NCBI GenBank assembly: GCA_963555705.1
Contig: OY743190.1
Coordinates: 37,120,929-37,184,928, forward strand
DNA from: Ligustrum vulgare
Lineage: Eukaryota; Streptophyta; Magnoliopsida; Lamiales; Oleaceae
Direction: 5' to 3'
DNA length: 64,000 nucleotides
Shown here: positions 60,100-64,000 of the stretch, one piece after another
Layout: each line of letters starts with the position of its first letter
Position numbering within the stretch: position 1 is the first letter of the stretch
Made by a program: the position numbers and the translations under genes
Notes under the pieces: generated by a model
Told to the model about the DNA's origin: nothing
The model's database searches: none
Seen by the model: the letters and a program-made list of their open reading frames with translations, nothing else

Positions 60100-62670
60100 G
60101 ACATTGCCCATGTTTTACTTCACTTATTTTTATATCAGTTGTTTGGCAGCACCAAAGATCCACCTGCTGCCTATTCTTTTACTCACCGCAATTGATACCA
60201 AGCGTGGATAGAAGGAGAAGTTGAAATTGAAGGTAATTATCGCTTATCGTTTCTTAATAGAGGTATTATTATTGTTGTTATTTTTGTTGTTGTTATTATT
60301 ATTATTATATTTTTTAGAATCTTTTTTTTCTTTTCTTTTTGTGGGATAACCCAAGTCAGGCGTGTTTTGGATGGGATTTCATAGAAATGAAATACTTTTT
60401 TTTTTTTTTTGTTATTTTTCCTCCACAAGTTCATCTGCTATTGATTTTTTGAGTATTTTTTTATGTTTTTTTTAATATTTATTTATGTTACATGTTATTA
60501 ATTTGAAATTCGAGGATTTTGTTGCTGAAATTTCCAAGTTCATCAACGTTTTCAAGTAAAAATTGCAAAGGTAAGAACACTTAAATATCTGACCATATAG
60601 TTTGGATTTTGATTTAGCGATGGAGTTAGAGGCGGAGTTGCAGGGTTTATGATTGATGGTTCTTTTTAGTTTGTATCTTGCTGCGTTCCTTGAACTGTTT
60701 GAATGATATGTTGCTGAGTAAAATATTTCAGGACTTTTGAAATTATCTTGCTGCATTCTCCATTTTTAAGCCCTAGAATATTAACGTACAAAGGGGAGAC
60801 ACTAAAGGTACAACTCTCACCAAATCTGTATTGCCTTTTGTTCATGGGGATTCATTTAAGGCTCCATGGAGCCGATAAATAAAACCTTCACAGAATAATT
60901 AATGCGTTGAAGTAGGGCTATATGGAAATCTCCTCTATCAGGTTTTCACATCCTCATATCATATGTAAAGTTGGTTTTTAATGCAATATACATTTAAGCA
61001 ACATTGCAGAGTTGTAGAATTATTGTCTAACTCTTACTTCCTTCTTTAGTTAGTTCTTTCTGCCCTCCTCTTATCTTGCTAATTCAAGTCTTTACTCTCT
61101 AGATAGTAAACATGATTAATATGAATAGGCTTGAAGTTTTTTGTTCTATATGTAATCTGTTGATGTTTAATTCTTTAATTTGATTAGCAATGTTGAAGAT
61201 GACGGAAGAGTAAATTTTTTAAAAAGCATTGAGCAAGCTTCCCGTTTGTGTTTCCCGGGACGAGAATCTACTTTATCAAGACAAATGGGCAATAAGCAGC
61301 ATCCGTTATAGTATTTTATCTCATGAATTTATTTTATTTTTTGTTGAAATGATGAATTTATAGTTACTTATATTTATGACAGGATTTAAGCAAGTTAATC
61401 GCAAAAAGAGTGCAAGGTGAACTGAAATATCTCAACCTGAAGAGGTCAAAATCCCGTAACCTTTTTTCCTTGTGAGCGTACTTTTATAATTTCTAATTAT
61501 TTTTAGAATCAATTGTTGAGTGGATGATTGTGAACAAAGACAAACAGGTTGGTTGACTCTATCATATGGCAAATGGCATATATGATTTTTATTAAGAAAT
61601 TAGATTGTGCAGAGACCAATTATTACATGAACTCATAATATGCTATATTAGTATAAAACACCTGCAGCATTTGAACTATTCTCCTCTGTTCATACTGTCA
61701 TTTCTTGTGTCCCATATGCTAGATAGCAATTTCTATCACCCCCAAAATTGAACTGATGGTCCTGTATTTTTTGGTCCATGGTGAGACCTTATCGCAAATA
61801 AACTTTTCTATGAATTTTCATTAGGTTTTTTATATGCATAAATTTGTTTTAACTTTCTAAGGGATAAGAGTTTAGCCCATTTGGTTTATATCCCATTTTT
61901 CATTTTTTAACAGAGGAATATAAATATGTGTTGCATATTCGAGCAAGATTCAGAATTCTCATTTCTTTTGGCAGCCTATGAAAACGAGTAACTTCATGCC
62001 ATTATCCTATTTCATTTATAATCCATTTTTTTCGAAGATTTATGTTGATACAACATCATAATTTGTTTGGTCTTAGGAGGACCACTTCTATTTTAACTTA
62101 ATCAATGCAAAACAAATACTATCTACATCGGACATGTAATTCAATTTTTTCCCTCTCTTTTTTTTCCCAATGAAGATTATAGCCACTTTACTGCTTTACA
62201 TACCAGCAAGGGTATTTAAAGTTAATTATGTGCTTTCGAAAATTAAAACTCTTGGCATGGAGATTCTAATGATTTGAGAATATTTACACATTTCCCCTCA
62301 CTTCAAGTGCAATGTGAAGAAAGAAGAGTAAACATGAAATTAAAGAATGAGAGATTGTATCTGAGAGTAGCTCACTTGAGAGTTTAGTAACTGAATAGAA
62401 ATTTGTTCCTTAGCGGTACTTTTTTCATTTTTATCCTTGAAAATCTTGGCAGAGCCCCGCATGTGATTTCTTTCAACTAATATTGATGATCAAATGATAA
62501 ATTAACTTATCGTATCTTGGAAATAATGGCTGTGGCATATTTACCCAAAGATTTTGCATCAATTATTAAATGAACTCATAATTTTTTTTTTTTTTTTTTT
62601 AGCTAAACCTTACATTTTATGTGTACGACTGAGGAAAACCAACAGACGAGCTTTTCCTTCCTTTGTTTTT
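60100..62670. other. Intron-like AT-rich sequence between gene fragments
   Basis: T-rich plus-strand sequence with many splice-like TTTCAG and GTAAG words. Short open stretches near 60490-60560, 61190-61315 and 61384-61460 look exon-like, but I cannot assign them to genes. Confidence 0.4.
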
Positions 62671-62673
62671 CAG

Positions 62674-62903
62674 ATACCTTGGCTGGTAAGTGTGGATTTT
62701 GCCAAAGTTAAGAGAGCGATGAAGGATTCTGGTACTGCTATGCTTTGTGTGGGCATTTCCTCCAGCAAGAACCGTGTTGAAGAAGCAGCAAAATAGGCAA
62801 CTTTGGCTCCTTTGACTGGTTCCACCATGCAATCTGCTACTGGAGTGTATGTATTACTGGAGGAAAGGATATCACTCTGCAAGAAATTAATAAGGTCTCA
62901 CAA
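62674..62903 (+). pseudogene. Plastid-division FtsZ (FtsZ1-type) exon fragment
   Basis: After a good acceptor (TTTGTTTTTCAG) one exon reads IPWLVSVDFAKVKRAMKDSG, TAMLCVGISSSKNRVEEAAK, a stop, ATLAPLTGSTMQSATGV, then, after a one-base shift, CITGGKDITLQEINKVSQ followed by GTAATG. This is the C-terminal GTPase-activation part of a tubulin-like FtsZ; the residues fit the FtsZ1 rather than the FtsZ2 type. One stop and one frameshift make it dead. No other FtsZ exon is visible nearby. Keeping the splice acceptor implies capture from genomic DNA. Confidence 0.85.
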
Positions 62904-63134
62904 GTAATGCTCTTTCGTAGCAAGTACATAGGATCTTCCTCAAAAAAGTGAAAATTTGGGATTTTGCTTAGAACGTTTAATTTGAATGCCTATGAGCCCT
63001 CCTTTTTTATATATTGTGAGTTTGGGACACAGCGTTTAATATATTTATTTTCTTCACCTAGAAACTAGAAAATCTAAACGAATTCTGGTGTTGTAAATGG
63101 TTTTTTAACCTTACTTTCAGTTTTGAATTGGCAG

Positions 63135-63310
63135 ATTTCTACAGTCTATGATTATGTTGTCACCAAAATGAATGACATAGCAGCTAATTTGGCTATAGAG
63201 ATTTGTGAATTCATTGGTGCTCGATTGAGTTCGCATGTTGGCAGTCTCACAAATTTGGCAAAGTAAACTTCAACTCTTCGTATAGTTGGTGATCAGAAGG
63301 ATCTCTCTAG
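63135..63310 (+). pseudogene. NOP56 Nop-domain exon fragment
   Basis: After an acceptor (GAATTGGCAG), the exon reads VYDYVVTKMNDIAANLA, EFIGARLSSHVGSLTNLAK, a stop, then TSTLRIVGDQKDLS and a donor (AG|GTATTA). This is the core of the Nop domain of the C/D-box snoRNP protein NOP56, which grips snoRNA and the 15.5K protein in the nucleolus. One stop is present (a Cys codon in the family). Only one exon is found, 230 bp after the FtsZ fragment. Confidence 0.85.
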
Positions 63311-64000
63311 GTATTATACTGGAGTACCGTTCCATAAGTAATTTGCATGGCATGTCTTTATTGCTTAAGGTTTTGTAGTTGAAATATTGGATAGATAGCC
63401 TTATCATGCTAGAATATTTTCGGTTTATTTATTTTTATGTGGATCAAAAGCAACGTGGAAAAGATCATGAGCAATATGCAGCCTCTTGGGAACATTGGCA
63501 ACCTATGTTTTTGCTTAATAAATAGTTTTATTTCCTTTGCTTATGTTATTCTTACTGCATTCAGTTTTCAATTAATGAGAATTTTAATTATAGTTGGGAT
63601 GATTTTTTGGGTTTTTCTCTAATTGCTTAATTTTAACTTTCAGGTAACTGAGGAATAGGGATGCAGTGGTCAGATCACTAAACTCTCATTTTCATTTTTT
63701 GGTGTGCTCCTTTTTGGTAAGAATCGTGAATATAAACTCTCCTTTTCATTTTTACAAGAATTTTGATTAAGCATTTCAAATACTTATGTGTTCGCCCAAG
63801 CTAACTGATTGAATTTGGATTCCAAACAACTACTAAATTCTATGACACTAATTGATGCTTTGAATTCTAAACACAGCTTTTACCTTTTATATTCGTGTGA
63901 AGATGGTCATTGCATAATTCTATTTTATAAAATGAAGGTCTGGTAACTAATCTTCCACCATCTTATCAAGATACAAAACTTCAAGATTTCAAGGCAATGA
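63311..64000. other. Intron-like AT-rich sequence to window end
   Basis: No further exon is recognised. A TTTCAG near 63641 could be another acceptor. The element that carries the gene fragments has no visible right end within the window. Confidence 0.4.

Noticed and set aside
59600..63310. A single functional host gene spanning these exons
   Set aside because: The fragments belong to three unrelated protein families and each holds stops or frameshifts.

Overview
This window is nuclear DNA of a flowering plant, most likely a eudicot. It is AT-rich and intron-bearing. It holds nested LTR retrotransposons of plant type (Copia, Ty3/Gypsy, Tat-like Gypsy), plant DNA transposons (CACTA, MULE, hAT), and fragments of a plastid-division FtsZ gene. 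I cannot name the species. Only one intact host gene is visible: a five-exon plus-strand gene (28228-32415) for a 1276-residue coiled-coil protein with a C-terminal membrane anchor. It matches the plant PICC/PICL family.

Layout. 1-9940: remains of a Gypsy-like LTR, then a complete 8.5 kb Copia element (992-9522; TSD GTCAT). Its two LTRs differ at only about two positions, although its pol region is wrecked. 9940-15120: a degenerate LTR carrying a foldback element with a tRNA-like core, a probable solo LTR and a small MITE. 15124-19255: a composite hAT-like relic split by a MULE-type long-TIR element. 19262-23045: a CACTA element (TSD CTA) with one minus-strand gene for a Ulp1-like cysteine protease. 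All seven exons join in frame, and a single amber codon replaces the Trp of the catalytic His-Trp motif. 24392-27523: two hAT elements flanking a nearly perfect 1.37 kb palindrome, upstream of the PICC-like gene. 32692-33636: a MITE with a third hAT copy inside it.

34428-38068: a short Gypsy derivative on the minus strand (TSD GATAT) that kept gag/protease and lost RT and integrase. 43080-56930: a nested stack in which an old Copia element was split by a 9 kb Tat-like Gypsy element (43272-52214; TSD GTTCC), itself interrupted in integrase by an 806 bp solo LTR (TSD AATTG). The right half of the old Copia has a dense irregular array of TTCnnGAA motifs.

57499-58267: a cluster of foldback palindromes with tRNA B-box-like cores, related to the foldback at 10781. 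59600-63310: broken fragments of three unrelated host genes (replication factor C small subunit, FtsZ1-type FtsZ, NOP56), all on the plus strand within 3.7 kb. The FtsZ and NOP56 pieces keep splice signals. This looks like gene-fragment capture by a Helitron or Pack-type element and is the most unusual feature here.
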